From SAR202 cluster bacterium bin87 (lineage in GTDB: Bacteria > Chloroflexota > Dehalococcoidia > Lucifugimonadales > UBA3495), in NCBI GenBank assembly GCA_002238825.1, contig MPNC01000015.1, forward strand, positions 1 to 64,000: a stretch of 64,000 nucleotides of DNA, in the 5' to 3' direction. The notes beneath the pieces are model-generated. The model was given only the letters and a program-made list of their open reading frames with translations. It was not told the DNA's origin and did not search any database. Numbering within the stretch: the stretch's first letter is position 1; every line of letters begins with the position of its first letter. The translations under genes were made by a program, and so were the position numbers. This document shows positions 53,911-63,750 of the stretch, one piece after another.

Positions 53911-55746
53911 ATGACCATCGCAGTCCTGCCTGCGCGTGTCGCCGCCCAGATTGCTGCCGGCGAAGTCGTAGAACGCCCCGCCTCCGTCGTCAAGGAACTC
54001 GTCGAAAACGCCATCGACGCCGGCGCCACCCAGGTCAACGTCTCCATCGAGCAGGGCGGCACCAAGTCCATCAGAGTGCAGGACAACGGCTCCGGCATAC
54101 CCGCCGACCAGGTGGCCACCGCCTTCTCGAGACACGCCACCTCGAAGTTACGCACCGCTGACGACCTGCGCAACATCGCCACCCTGGGCTTCCGCGGCGA
54201 GGCCCTCCCTTCAATCGCCGCCGTCTCCGTCCTGACCTGCGTCACCTGCACCGCCGACGCCGAGGCCGCCACCCAGTACCGCATCAGGTACGGCGAGCCC
54301 GAATACCCGCCTCGGCCCACCGGCGCCGCCGTCGGCACCAGCATCACGGTCGCCGACCTGTTCGGCAACCAGCCCGCTCGGCTCAAGTTCCTGCGCACCA
54401 AGCCCACCGAGGCCACCCAGGCGCAACGCGTCGTCGCACGCTACGCCATGGCCTACCCAGGCATACGGTTCCGGTACACCAACGACGGCAACGAGATCTT
54501 CCGCACCAACGGCACCGGCAATCTCCAGGAAACCATCCTCAGCATCATGGGCCACGACACCGCCAGCAAGATGCTGCCCGTCCTCCTCGAAACCGACGAC
54601 GTCAGCGTCTCCGGCTACGTCGGCAACACCGACCTACACCGGTCGAATCGCAACGACATCTCAGTAACCGTCAACGGCCGCTGGATCCAGGACAGCAACC
54701 TGGCCTACGCCATCGAGCAGGGCTACAGCAACTCCCTGCCCATGGGCCGACGTCCCATCGCCGTCATCCACCTGCTGGTACCCGCCGAGACCGTCGACGT
54801 GAACGCCCACCCGACCAAGCAGGAGGTCAGGTTCCGTCACGAGTCGAAGATATTCGCCGCCATCCAACGCGCCGTCCGCGAAGCTCTCTCCGCCCACGGC
54901 GCCATCCACCAGCCGGTCAGCCGACCCTTCGCAGACCGCGGCCAACGCAGCTACCGCGGTCCGACGCTGGACCATGCCAGGCTTGGCCAAGAACCGGATG
55001 CACACAGTCCGGCGGATGTCGAAACCGGACGGCCAAGCCACACACCGGAGAGGACCAGTCCCAGCGCACCGGTAAGCCGTCCGGATGGCGCAAGGCGCAG
55101 TACGCAACCAGTCGAGAACCCGCTGGTCACCACTGACCTGCAGGCAGGGCAAAACCTCCGGCGCACCATCCCCGAGCTGCGCCTCATCGGCCAGGCACAG
55201 CTGACCTTCATCCTGGCCGACGGGCCCAACGGCCTGTACGTCCTCGACCAGCACGCCGCCCATGAACGGGTTATCTTCGACCAAGTATTTGACCGCCGCA
55301 CCAGCCAGGCAGCGGATGCGCAGAACCTCATGCTCCCCGAGCGCGCCACCCTCGACGAGTTCCAGCACGAAACCCTCGTGCAGCACCTCGCACTCATCGA
55401 ACAGCAGGGCTTCCAGTTGCAGCCCCTCAACGACCTGTGCTGGCAGATCAACGCGCTACCGTTGTCGCTGACGGCGCCGCACTGCCCCAGGCCGGAACAT
55501 GTCCTCCAGCGTCTGCTGGACGAATTCGCCGCGGAGCAGGTCATCAGCTCACCGGAGCAGGCCGTCGCCGCCACCATAGCCTGCCACTCGGCAGTGCGTG
55601 CCGGCGACGCGCTGGGCCCAGATGAGATGCAGGCCATCATCAAGCAGTTGGCCGAGACGGCGGAGCCACACCGCTGCCCCCACGGCCGACCTACCGTCGT
55701 GCAGATCTCGACGTTACGACTGGAGCAGGAGTTCCGACGCCGCTGA
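53911..55746 (+). CDS. mutL: DNA mismatch repair protein MutL
   Basis: This 611-aa protein has the N-terminal GHKL ATPase motifs ENAIDAGA, DNGSGIP and TLGFRGEAL, the S5-like fold (VDVNAHPTKQEVRF), a short basic linker, and the C-terminal dimerisation domain. The endonuclease-type motif reads DQHAAHERVIFD, where the consensus DQHAx2Ex4E ends in Glu; ACHSAVRAG and CPHGRPTV are present. The ATG at 53911 has GAGGA at 10 nt; the ATG at 53902 is too close to it. No mutS is in the window. It sits between repeats rather than in a repair operon, which suggests rearrangement or transfer. Confidence 0.94.
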   Translation: MTIAVLPARVAAQIAAGEVVERPASVVKELVENAIDAGATQVNVSIEQGGTKSIRVQDNGSGIPADQVATAFSRHATSKLRTADDLRNIATLGFRGEALPSIAAVSVLTCVTCTADAEAATQYRIRYGEPEYPPRPTGAAVGTSITVADLFGNQPARLKFLRTKPTEATQAQRVVARYAMAYPGIRFRYTNDGNEIFRTNGTGNLQETILSIMGHDTASKMLPVLLETDDVSVSGYVGNTDLHRSNRNDISVTVNGRWIQDSNLAYAIEQGYSNSLPMGRRPIAVIHLLVPAETVDVNAHPTKQEVRFRHESKIFAAIQRAVREALSAHGAIHQPVSRPFADRGQRSYRGPTLDHARLGQEPDAHSPADVETGRPSHTPERTSPSAPVSRPDGARRSTQPVENPLVTTDLQAGQNLRRTIPELRLIGQAQLTFILADGPNGLYVLDQHAAHERVIFDQVFDRRTSQAADAQNLMLPERATLDEFQHETLVQHLALIEQQGFQLQPLNDLCWQINALPLSLTAPHCPRPEHVLQRLLDEFAAEQVISSPEQAVAATIACHSAVRAGDALGPDEMQAIIKQLAETAEPHRCPHGRPTVVQISTLRLEQEFRRR

Positions 55747-55801
55747 ACGCGCGGGAACCGGCCGTGACCAACTGCGAACGGCGAGTGTCCACTCTGGAGC
55801 T

Positions 55802-55875
55802 CCGATGCCCGAATTTCCGCGCCACAGCGGCCCCGGGGAGGCTCCAGCGCCGCAGGTGGGCAAATCGCCACCGAG
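55802..55875 (+). repeat. Truncated structured repeat
   Basis: GATGCCCGAATTTCCGCGCCACAGCGGCCCCGGGGAGGCTCCAGCGCCGCAGGTGGG is the 5' half of the repeat. The 3' half is replaced by coding-like sequence. Confidence 0.6.
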
Positions 55876-56175
55876 CAGGACACCGCCAAGCTCCAGTGCT
55901 GGATCCCCGCCGACCTCCACTACCGGCTCAAGGAGTGGGACCTCCACAGACGCACCAACATCAGGTCTGGCAACATTGACTGGTGGGAACAGAAAATCGT
56001 CAAAGACACGACATACGTCCGCGTTGCCGGCTCAGGCACTCTCAATACTGGATGCCTGCCAGAAGCAACCATAATAAGCGCCTCCTTCCATGACGCCAAA
56101 AAGTACACTCGCACACCGGCTCCAAGTCGTACGCGCATCCCTTCCGTATCACGGAATAAAGGAGGACCAACATGA
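55864..56175 (+). pseudogene. 5'-truncated ORF fused to the repeat
   Basis: From 55864 a frame of about 103 codons reads TEQDTAKLQCWIPADLHYRLKEWDLHRRTNI and continues to a TGA that overlaps the ATG of the next gene (ATGA). It has no start codon; its 5' end appears to have been replaced by the truncated repeat. The composition is protein-like, and the first part could be a ribbon-helix-helix type fold. Low confidence. Confidence 0.35.
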
Positions 56176-56930
56176 AGATCAACAAAACAGTCGCGATTCT
56201 TGGAATCGCTGTGCTGGCTCTAATGATTGGAGCAGGTGCTTGGTTTGCACTGTTTCAAAATAGCGAAACGCAGGTGGCAAACGCATCCGGCATTATCCAT
56301 GCGATGACAGACGATGTTGATGCCATAAGCGGTTCGCTCACCAGCGGCCAGATTTTCTACTACAAAACGGAAAGCTACATGACGGACCGACACGGCACCA
56401 GTGGTTTGAACCAGTATCCAAGCAACGTTGTGTACGAAACCTGGCTACAGGTCGGTTCCAACGGACTGATCGACAACTCCGTCACAACCATGAGTGACCC
56501 CGATGGGACGCTACTTCAGTACGCCATCGGAACTGGTTCCACCATCGTCCAGACCGACGTTGCAACCAGAGACGTTATTGAATTGGAACTAGCGCCGACT
56601 TCAACAACACTGAACGAATGGTTGCAGGCGAGTGCTGCACGACCGCAGCAGTTGCTCTCCGATGACGACTACGATTTTGTGGGCCGCGGGACAATGGGCA
56701 AAGCCACCAGCGTGATATTCGAGTACGAATACGAATCGCACACGCATGCAGACGGTACCAGGAATCCCTCAGGCAAGGTCAAGCTGGAATTTGTCGAGTC
56801 GGATCCGCTGCTGAATAGCGAGACTCATTACCTCACCGGCAGCAACAGCGTCGAGGCACTGGTTGAATCAAACGAAACCGTAGACTACAAAATACTCAAA
56901 AGCGGATCGCAGATGCCCACGTTCCCATAG
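56172..56930 (+). CDS. Exported protein of unknown function
   Basis: This 252-aa protein begins with a signal or anchor helix (INKTVAILGIAVLALMIGAGAWFALF). The mature part is beta-rich (IFYYKTESYMTDRHG, NVVYETWLQVGSNGLIDNSVTTMSDPDG, SVIFEYEYESHTHADG), which could be a lipoprotein-like barrel or sensor domain of the type found in LppX/LolA-like proteins. I cannot name a family. An excellent AAAGGAGG site precedes the ATG. A hairpin terminator follows at 56954. Confidence 0.75.
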   Translation: MKINKTVAILGIAVLALMIGAGAWFALFQNSETQVANASGIIHAMTDDVDAISGSLTSGQIFYYKTESYMTDRHGTSGLNQYPSNVVYETWLQVGSNGLIDNSVTTMSDPDGTLLQYAIGTGSTIVQTDVATRDVIELELAPTSTTLNEWLQASAARPQQLLSDDDYDFVGRGTMGKATSVIFEYEYESHTHADGTRNPSGKVKLEFVESDPLLNSETHYLTGSNSVEALVESNETVDYKILKSGSQMPTFP

Positions 56931-56953
56931 GAGGCGCCGGCATCAACCATCGC

Positions 56954-56996
56954 TCTAGAATCGTCGTCAGGTTCACCAACGAACGACGATTCTAGA
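56954..56996 (+). terminator. 14-bp perfect hairpin after the exported-protein gene
   Basis: TCTAGAATCGTCGT and ACGACGATTCTAGA are separated by 15 nt. There is no strong U-tract, so it may act as a processing or attenuating hairpin as much as a terminator. Confidence 0.55.
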
Positions 56997-57112
56997 TGTG
57001 GTCACACGAACGACCATAACCGCAGGTAAACCGAACCACGCACACTTTGACACGTCGCACACACAATGCCACCATGTAAACGCTCTCGGCAGAGAGAAAA
57101 TCAGGAGATTTC

Positions 57113-57664
57113 ATGCCTTTCACAAAAAGTACAATCACCATCTCAGGCGCTCTGGTGTTACTCATCGGAATTGTCCTGATGCTGGCCAACATCATGCCAG
57201 CCAACGTCCATGGCTCTACACCACCCGAACGCATCGCCGGCTTCGAGGTGCTCGATATCAGGAACGAAGACAATACCGAATGCCACACCAGCGGAAAGCC
57301 GCACATCATACTCAGATCAACCAACGATTCTCACGAATCTCTGATTGACGGCGATTCGGTAGACGCCGCCGCCATAGCACGCGATCTGAAGAAACACGGT
57401 TTTCCGGAAGATACCACCATCATTATTGCCGGACCAGACAGCACCAAAGCACAGATCACGAACCAATACACAGAATGGAACAAGCTGCGTAAAGCCAACA
57501 GCTGCATCCAGTTTGGTGGAGCACAAGAAGAAGACGAATCATCATCGTCGCTATTCACTGGTCGTTTCGACGACCCCGTACCCGGCTACTCAATTGTTGT
57601 CGACAGTGACATCGGACCATATACCAACCACAACGGGCCAAATCGGTCGAGATCCACTCCCTGA
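57113..57664 (+). CDS. Exported protein of unknown function
   Basis: This 183-aa protein has an N-terminal hydrophobic helix (TISGALVLLIGIVLMLANIM), probably a membrane anchor. The mature part contains NIRNEDNTECH, SGKPHIILRS, an alpha/beta segment (DAAAIARDLKKHGFPEDTTIIIAGP) and an Asp/Ser-rich C-terminus. No active site is recognised. It may be co-transcribed with the similar-sized exported protein upstream. Confidence 0.65.
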   Translation: MPFTKSTITISGALVLLIGIVLMLANIMPANVHGSTPPERIAGFEVLDIRNEDNTECHTSGKPHIILRSTNDSHESLIDGDSVDAAAIARDLKKHGFPEDTTIIIAGPDSTKAQITNQYTEWNKLRKANSCIQFGGAQEEDESSSSLFTGRFDDPVPGYSIVVDSDIGPYTNHNGPNRSRSTP

Positions 57665-57727
57665 CCCTCGTGCCACCCGCCGGTGAAATCGTTAGATTAT
57701 GCTCAATCCTTCTGCGGGAGAACGACC

Positions 57728-58360
57728 ATGGATTCCCCCGATACCGGCAACAACCTACTCGGCCTGATCAAACCCGACCGCTCGCAAAACGAGAAATGGA
57801 AGCGAGCCCGCGAATTCGTCGAAGAGTTCGGCGCACACTTGCAAAAGCGCCAAGAACACGCTGAACGATGCTACTTCGGCGAGGAAGGCAAGCCTCGCAG
57901 CCGGCGCACCTGGATCTACTCCCACGGCTGGAATATCAAAGCGGGAGGCTACGCACTGACCCCCGCCATCGCCGAGGATGCAGTTCTACTCGCCGCCAAC
58001 TGCCGTTTCGAGCTCATGCTCTCGTCAGAAAGCCCGACACTCAGCCCCAAGTTCGGCCCCGACCTCATCGCCTTCAACGGCCGCGGCGACGCCTATGATG
58101 ACTTCACCTACCCGCCGGACCGGAACGACCGCCGGGTTTCGAACTTCCTCGGCAACCGCGGCAGGTGCCGCACCCAGTGCCGGGACTACGACACCCTGGT
58201 CAGCGCCGTCCTGCTTTCCATCAAGCACCACCTAGGCGACATGGCGTACGTCACGTCAAACGCCGAGCCCGACCGAGAGGGCTGGCAAGCCGCCTTCGAG
58301 CTCTACTCCCGCACCTTCCCAGAACGGGAGCTCCCCGTGCTCGACAACTGGCCACAGTGA
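57728..58360 (+). CDS. Cytoplasmic protein of unknown function
   Basis: This 210-aa soluble protein is rich in aromatic and charged residues (WIYSHGWNIKAGGYAL, KFGPDLIAFNGRGDAYDDFTYPPDRNDRRV) with a C-terminal helix block (DREGWQAAFELYSRTFPERELPVL). ATG 57728 is preferred to the track start. I see no signal peptide or known motif. The neighbours are exported proteins and a small helical ORF. Confidence 0.6.
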   Translation: MDSPDTGNNLLGLIKPDRSQNEKWKRAREFVEEFGAHLQKRQEHAERCYFGEEGKPRSRRTWIYSHGWNIKAGGYALTPAIAEDAVLLAANCRFELMLSSESPTLSPKFGPDLIAFNGRGDAYDDFTYPPDRNDRRVSNFLGNRGRCRTQCRDYDTLVSAVLLSIKHHLGDMAYVTSNAEPDREGWQAAFELYSRTFPERELPVLDNWPQ

Positions 58361-58531
58361 ACGGTGCACAAAGCTCCGAGCCCCGGGGCTGCCACGTCCT
58401 GGCGACTCCCATCGGAGCAACGGAAGTGAGCCAACAACTGCCACCGCCGTCGCCGTGGCCACGATGATGAAGGAATTTGGAACGGCACCGGTTGGTCAGA
58501 ATATTACCGCGAGCTGCTCCTGGAAGAAGCC

Positions 58532-58774
58532 GTGCGGCGCGGCATGAAAGGCGTCGACGACAATCAAGACGGAGCCTTCCGCGAATGGCTCCTCGCGACG
58601 CACAACTTGGGAATCGGCATCAAGTACATCTGTCGCCTGTCCGGCCGCTCTCAAACCGAGAGCCGTGAGGCATTCGCAGAAGCCATCGAAACCGCGCAAT
58701 ACGCCGAGCACGAGTGCTGGAAGACTCTGCAGGAAAACTGCGCCGAGGCTGCGGCGGACGCCGACTGGCCGTGA
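58532..58774 (+). CDS. Small helical protein of unknown function
   Basis: This 80-aa ORF (GTG start, or ATG four codons later) reads DDNQDGAFREWLLATHNLGIGIKYICRLSGRSQTESREAFAEAIETAQ and may include an HTH. The protein-like frame extends upstream without a usual start codon, so the 5' end may be decayed or use a rare start. Confidence 0.45.
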   Translation: MRRGMKGVDDNQDGAFREWLLATHNLGIGIKYICRLSGRSQTESREAFAEAIETAQYAEHECWKTLQENCAEAAADADWP

Positions 58775-58885
58775 CGGCGCCGCCGGCGTGCAACTGGATG
58801 ACAACAGGCCGTAGCGCGACCACACGGCCCAGGAATACACTCACGTCAGGCTGACGACGGCCACCCAAAATGGAGGAGCCGTCAC

Positions 58886-59053
58886 ATGCCACAGCGAAGA
58901 GAACATCCCTACATCTGGGCCACCTGGCTGCCACGCCTACTCACCGGCGAGAACTCCTGCGAGTGGGCCATCTGGTTCAAAGCCCACCATCAGAACTGGG
59001 TGAAGCCGCCTTCGGACTTCGACCAAGCCGAGTGTGTCAAGCAACCGTATTGA
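58886..59053 (+). pseudogene. Cas4/RecB-like nuclease gene, 5' fragment
   Basis: This is the first 49 codons of a PD-(D/E)XK exonuclease-type gene (PYIWATWLPRLLTGENSCEWAIWFKAHH), with a GGAGGAG ribosome-binding site. The motif with Cys followed by EWAIWFKAH resembles the N-terminal Cys that joins a C-terminal Cys cluster in Cas4-like proteins. At 59028-59034 (CCGAGTG) the frame runs into inserted DNA and stops after a few codons. The continuation is at 62753. Confidence 0.8.
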
Positions 59054-59056
59054 AAG

Positions 59057-60200
<1,144 letters not shown>

Positions 60201-60342
60201 CGCCAAGCCAAGATACAAGGGCGGAGGAAAACTGTACCACTTGGGCGGCGTAATGCCGGACCACCGGGGCGGTGCCTGACGGCCCGGGGTGGGGTGGGGC
60301 CCCCCGCATTGACGGCGGTCCGGTTTTCACACCCGCGAGGCG

Positions 60343-61131
60343 CTAACCGGCGGCTGACCGGTCCGGCGACGCCACCCCCGCCGCAGCATCTTGGCGGCTG
60401 CCCCTGAGGCGGTAGCTGTCGCCGTTCATCTCCAGGATGTGCACGTGGTGGGTGACGCGGTCCAGCAGCGCGCCGGTGAGCCGTTCCGACCCGAATACGT
60501 CGGTCCACTCGTCGAAGGGCAGGTTGGTGGTCACCAGGATCGATCCCCGTTCGTAGCGCTGGCTGAAGACCTCGAAGAGCAGTTCGGCCCCGGTGTGGGA
60601 CAGGGGCACGAAGCCCAACTCGTCGATGATGAGGAGCTTGAGGCGGGCCAGCTGGCGCTGGAGATTGAGCAGCCGGCGTTCGTCCCGGGCTTCCATGAGC
60701 TCGTTGACCAGGGCCGCGACGGTGGTGAATCCTACCGACAGCCCCCTCTGGCAGGCGGACAGGCCCAGTCCCAGGGCGACGTGGGTCTTGCCGGTGCCGC
60801 TGTTGCCGATGGCGATGACGTTTTCACCGCGCTCGACGTATTCGCACCGGGCCAGTTGCATGACCAGTGGCTGGTTTACCGAGGGGATGGCCGAGAAGTC
60901 GAAGGTGTCCAGGCTCTTGGTGGCGGGGAAGCGTGCGGCGCGGATCCGGCGCTGCACCATGCGCTGATGGCGGTCGGTCACCTCCAGTTCGGCGAGGCGC
61001 AGCAGGTAGTCGGGATGGCTGACACCCTCGGCGGCGCACTGGGATGCCAGCTTGCCGTACTCCCTGAGGAAACTGGGCAGCTTCAATTCCTTGAGGTGGT
61101 GCTCCAGGAGCAGCGTGGGTCGATCGCTCAT
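60343..61131 (-). CDS. istB: IS21 helper ATPase IstB
   Basis: This 262-aa AAA+ ATPase assists transposition by IstA. Walker A is GNSGTGKTH, Walker B is LLIIDELGF, and NLPFDEW follows. ATG 61131 overlaps the istA stop (ATGA), the standard IS21 arrangement, so it replaces the track start at 61254. The length is normal and the gene intact. Confidence 0.95.
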   Translation of the reverse strand: MSDRPTLLLEHHLKELKLPSFLREYGKLASQCAAEGVSHPDYLLRLAELEVTDRHQRMVQRRIRAARFPATKSLDTFDFSAIPSVNQPLVMQLARCEYVERGENVIAIGNSGTGKTHVALGLGLSACQRGLSVGFTTVAALVNELMEARDERRLLNLQRQLARLKLLIIDELGFVPLSHTGAELLFEVFSQRYERGSILVTTNLPFDEWTDVFGSERLTGALLDRVTHHVHILEMNGDSYRLRGSRQDAAAGVASPDRSAAG

Positions 61132-62630
61132 GCCGCCCTCCTTCCCGACAGCAGGGCCAGATAGTCTCCGGCGTGGGTGGTCCGGACGCTGACCTGGGGC
61201 AGGTGGGGATAGAGCTCCAGATCCAGACGGGGCGGTCTGCCCTCGATCTGGCACAGCAGCAGGTGCTTCACGGCGTCGAAGCCGACCGCGCCCAGCCGCA
61301 GGGCTTCCTTCACGGCCTGGTGAACCTCCGGATGGGAGAAGTCCTCCATGAGCCGCAGCACCCTCACGTACTCCCGCTTACCCTGCCGACCCAACCTGGC
61401 TTCCAGCCGCTGGCGCAGCGTGGCGTACTCTGTGGGCAGATCCCATCCCTGCAGCGGCGCCGCCTGATCCAGCGCGCCAGTCTTCCGCTCCAACAGCGGC
61501 AGGTAGTGGATGGGATCGAAGACGAAATCCTCCTGCTCATAGGAGCGTGGGTGCCGGGCGATGACCTCGGCGCCGCAGCTGATCACCACCTCATCCACGT
61601 AGCCCTTCACCAGCACGTCCCGGTGTCCGTAGGCCACCGGCACCGAATAGTCATTGGTGCGGTACCGTACCAGGGACAGCGAGCTGACCCGGCTGGCCTG
61701 CTGGTCGCAGGCCTCGTAGGCCACGGCCGGCAACGGCAGCAGCGCCTCCAGGTCCCGCTCCATCCGCTGCCCGATGGTCTCGGTGTGCCCCCTGAGCACG
61801 GCGTCCATCCGCTCCAGGCATTTCTGCTCCAGATGAACATTCAACGCCGCGAAATCATCTACCCGTGGTATGGGCACCAGATAATTGCGCCGGGCGTAGC
61901 CCACCATGCCCTCCACATTTCCCTTGTCATTCCCCTTGCTGGGCCGTCCGAACCGGTCCTCGAACAGGTAGTGGGACTGCAACTCGGTAAAGGCCCGAGT
62001 GCGCTTGCGCCGGCCGTCGCCCAGTATCTTCGCCACCGCCAGCTTGGTATTGTCGTACAGGATGCTCTGGGGAGAACCGCCCAGAAAGGCGAAGGCCGAC
62101 ACGTGGCCGTCGAGAAAAGCCTCAGTGGTCTCACCGGGATAGGCCTTCACAAAGCAGCCGTCGCTGTGGGGCAGGTCCAGCACGAAGTAGTGCACCTTGC
62201 ACTCCACTCCGGCGATCACCGCCATCGCCTCCCCGAAGTCGCACTGGGCGTGGCCCGGTCCGTGGGTCAACGGCACGAACATCTCCCCAACACGTCCCCG
62301 ATGCTCCCTGACGTAGTCCTTGACTATCGTGTGCTGACCATCGAACCCGTACTCTTCCCGCAGCCGCTCAAATATGCGCTTCACGGTGTGGCGCTGCTTC
62401 CTGGGAACCAGCCGATCCGCCTCCAGAATGGCGTCAATTACGCCGGTGTACGGCTCCAGCTTGGGCCGGCGCGGCGGCCGCTTCCGCGTGTAGCCCTGGG
62501 GCGCCGCATTGGCCAGCATCTTGCGCACCGTGTCCCGGTGCACGCCAAACACCCGCGAGGCCTCTCGAACGCTCATCCCATCCACCAGGCAGGCCCGGCG
62601 AACCTGAAAATACATCTCCACGTGAAACAT
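61128..62630 (-). CDS. istA: IS21 transposase IstA
   Basis: This 500-aa DDE transposase has an N-terminal HTH (SVREASRVFGVHRDTVRKML) and an rve catalytic core with AQCDFGEAMAV (D), a SILYDNTKLAV strand (D) and KGNDKGNVEGMVGYARR (E). It ends in the C-terminal beta and SH3-like region (RRTNDYSVPVAYGHRDVLV-like). The full length and intact motifs suggest it is active. It is the upstream gene of the istA-istB operon and starts near the right terminal repeats. Confidence 0.95.
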   Translation of the reverse strand: MFHVEMYFQVRRACLVDGMSVREASRVFGVHRDTVRKMLANAAPQGYTRKRPPRRPKLEPYTGVIDAILEADRLVPRKQRHTVKRIFERLREEYGFDGQHTIVKDYVREHRGRVGEMFVPLTHGPGHAQCDFGEAMAVIAGVECKVHYFVLDLPHSDGCFVKAYPGETTEAFLDGHVSAFAFLGGSPQSILYDNTKLAVAKILGDGRRKRTRAFTELQSHYLFEDRFGRPSKGNDKGNVEGMVGYARRNYLVPIPRVDDFAALNVHLEQKCLERMDAVLRGHTETIGQRMERDLEALLPLPAVAYEACDQQASRVSSLSLVRYRTNDYSVPVAYGHRDVLVKGYVDEVVISCGAEVIARHPRSYEQEDFVFDPIHYLPLLERKTGALDQAAPLQGWDLPTEYATLRQRLEARLGRQGKREYVRVLRLMEDFSHPEVHQAVKEALRLGAVGFDAVKHLLLCQIEGRPPRLDLELYPHLPQVSVRTTHAGDYLALLSGRRAA

Positions 62631-62752
62631 CCATCACACCTTCCATAGGCTGATTTTCAGCCCTATGAAAGGCGACGGGTGGTACAGTTTTCCACCGCCC
62701 AAACCAGGCGATCGGGCCGCCCGCGCGGTACATTTTCTCTCCGTCCTTTATA

Positions 62753-63261
62753 CCGAGTGGCTTTTGAACCACACGGCCCTCGTCAACGAGCGCATCAGAA
62801 ACTGGGAAGTCGGCGGCTTTGAAGTCGACGTCGAAGCGCAGAACAGGTTTGAACTCCGCGGCAAGACGGCAACGCTAGCCGGCAGGCCGGACATCATCGC
62901 CCACCGCGAAGACGCAGCCGTCATCGTCGATGCCAAGACTGGCCAAGAAAGTCCGAGCCACGCCGTCCAGGTCATGATCTACCTCTACGCCGTCCCCAGG
63001 GCACTCGAACGGTATCGGAGCGCCAAGCTACGCGGGCAAGTCACGTACCGCGACCATACCGTCCGCATACCGGCAGAAGCCGTGGACGACGCGTTCATCG
63101 AGAACCTCGGCACTCTCATCCGACGGCTCTCGAGCGACGAGCCAGCGAGGCGCGTGCCGTCTCGTCAGGAATGCCGGTTCTGCGACATCACAGACGCTGA
63201 CTGCCCAGTACGGGTGGAAGCAGCCCCCGAACCTGAGAGCGCCACCACCGACGACTTCTGA
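62753..63261 (+). pseudogene. Cas4/RecB-like nuclease gene, 3' fragment
   Basis: The frame continues from the 5' piece at GAG-TGG (AEWLLNH) and contains a PD-(D/E)XK core, with GRPDIIAHREDAAVIVDAKTG and a following QVMIYLYAVP helix, then a C-terminal CRFCDITDADC cluster. With the N-terminal Cys the whole protein (about 216 aa) would have the Cys set of an iron-sulphur exonuclease. The first 31 residues of the track ORF are IS21 DNA. It is not expected to function while split. Confidence 0.82.
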
Positions 63262-63349
63262 CGCCGTGATTGTCATTGCCGATCCAAAGAACCGGTGGGA
63301 CAATTGCCGCCGTTTGCTCGAAATTCCCATACGCTCCGGAGTCAGAGAG

Positions 63350-63655
63350 TTGAGAACATTCCTTGCCGTCATCCTGATCCTGACTGCCCTGCTGCTGGCC
63401 TGCACGTCAGCACCAGCGCCACCACCTCAGGCCGGCAACGACACTGCGCCGCAGGCGGCGGTAACTACATCACCAGCGACGCAACCGGACACCGAGATGC
63501 CGACGGCGGCACCACCTGCCGCCGAAGCTCCTACACTCACGCCGACGCCCACCTCACTGCCAGCCCAGCCGACGGCTACGGCTACGGCTACGACCAGCAC
63601 TACTACAACTGATTTTTGTGCAAAGCCGAAGAATCTGACATGCGATTGGTCCTAG
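63350..63655 (+). CDS. Small Pro/Thr-rich lipoprotein
   Basis: From TTG 63350 (CGGAG 10 nt upstream) the product is a 101-aa lipoprotein: RTFLAVILILTALLLACTS with a clear lipobox, then a low-complexity Pro/Thr/Ala stretch and a short Cys-containing tail (FCAKPKNLTCDWS). The longer ATG start at 63266 would bury the signal. The linker suggests an extended surface stalk. The function is unknown. Confidence 0.6.
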   Translation: MRTFLAVILILTALLLACTSAPAPPPQAGNDTAPQAAVTTSPATQPDTEMPTAAPPAAEAPTLTPTPTSLPAQPTATATATTSTTTTDFCAKPKNLTCDWS

Positions 63656-63750
63656 GCCTCGCCTAGCGACCGTTGCCCCGCGGAACGCCGCTGGCTACAC
63701 TCTGCAGCCAATATGCCGACGCGACGGCGCCAACACCAGGAGGCCATACC

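Larger units (their letters stand above)
60214..62752 (-). mobile_element. IS21-family insertion sequence
   Basis: It contains istA and istB in the usual order with a 4-bp overlap. The right end (read inward: TATAAAGGACGGAGAGAAAATGTACC) and left end (TACAAGGGCGGAGGAAAACTGTACC) are inverted repeats. A second internal copy (GGCGGTGGAAAACTGTACCACC) at 62667-62697 is typical of the multiple terminal repeats of IS21. The right end abuts the target copy CCGAGTG at 62753; the matching left target copy is at 59028, on the far side of the IS110. Confidence 0.88.
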
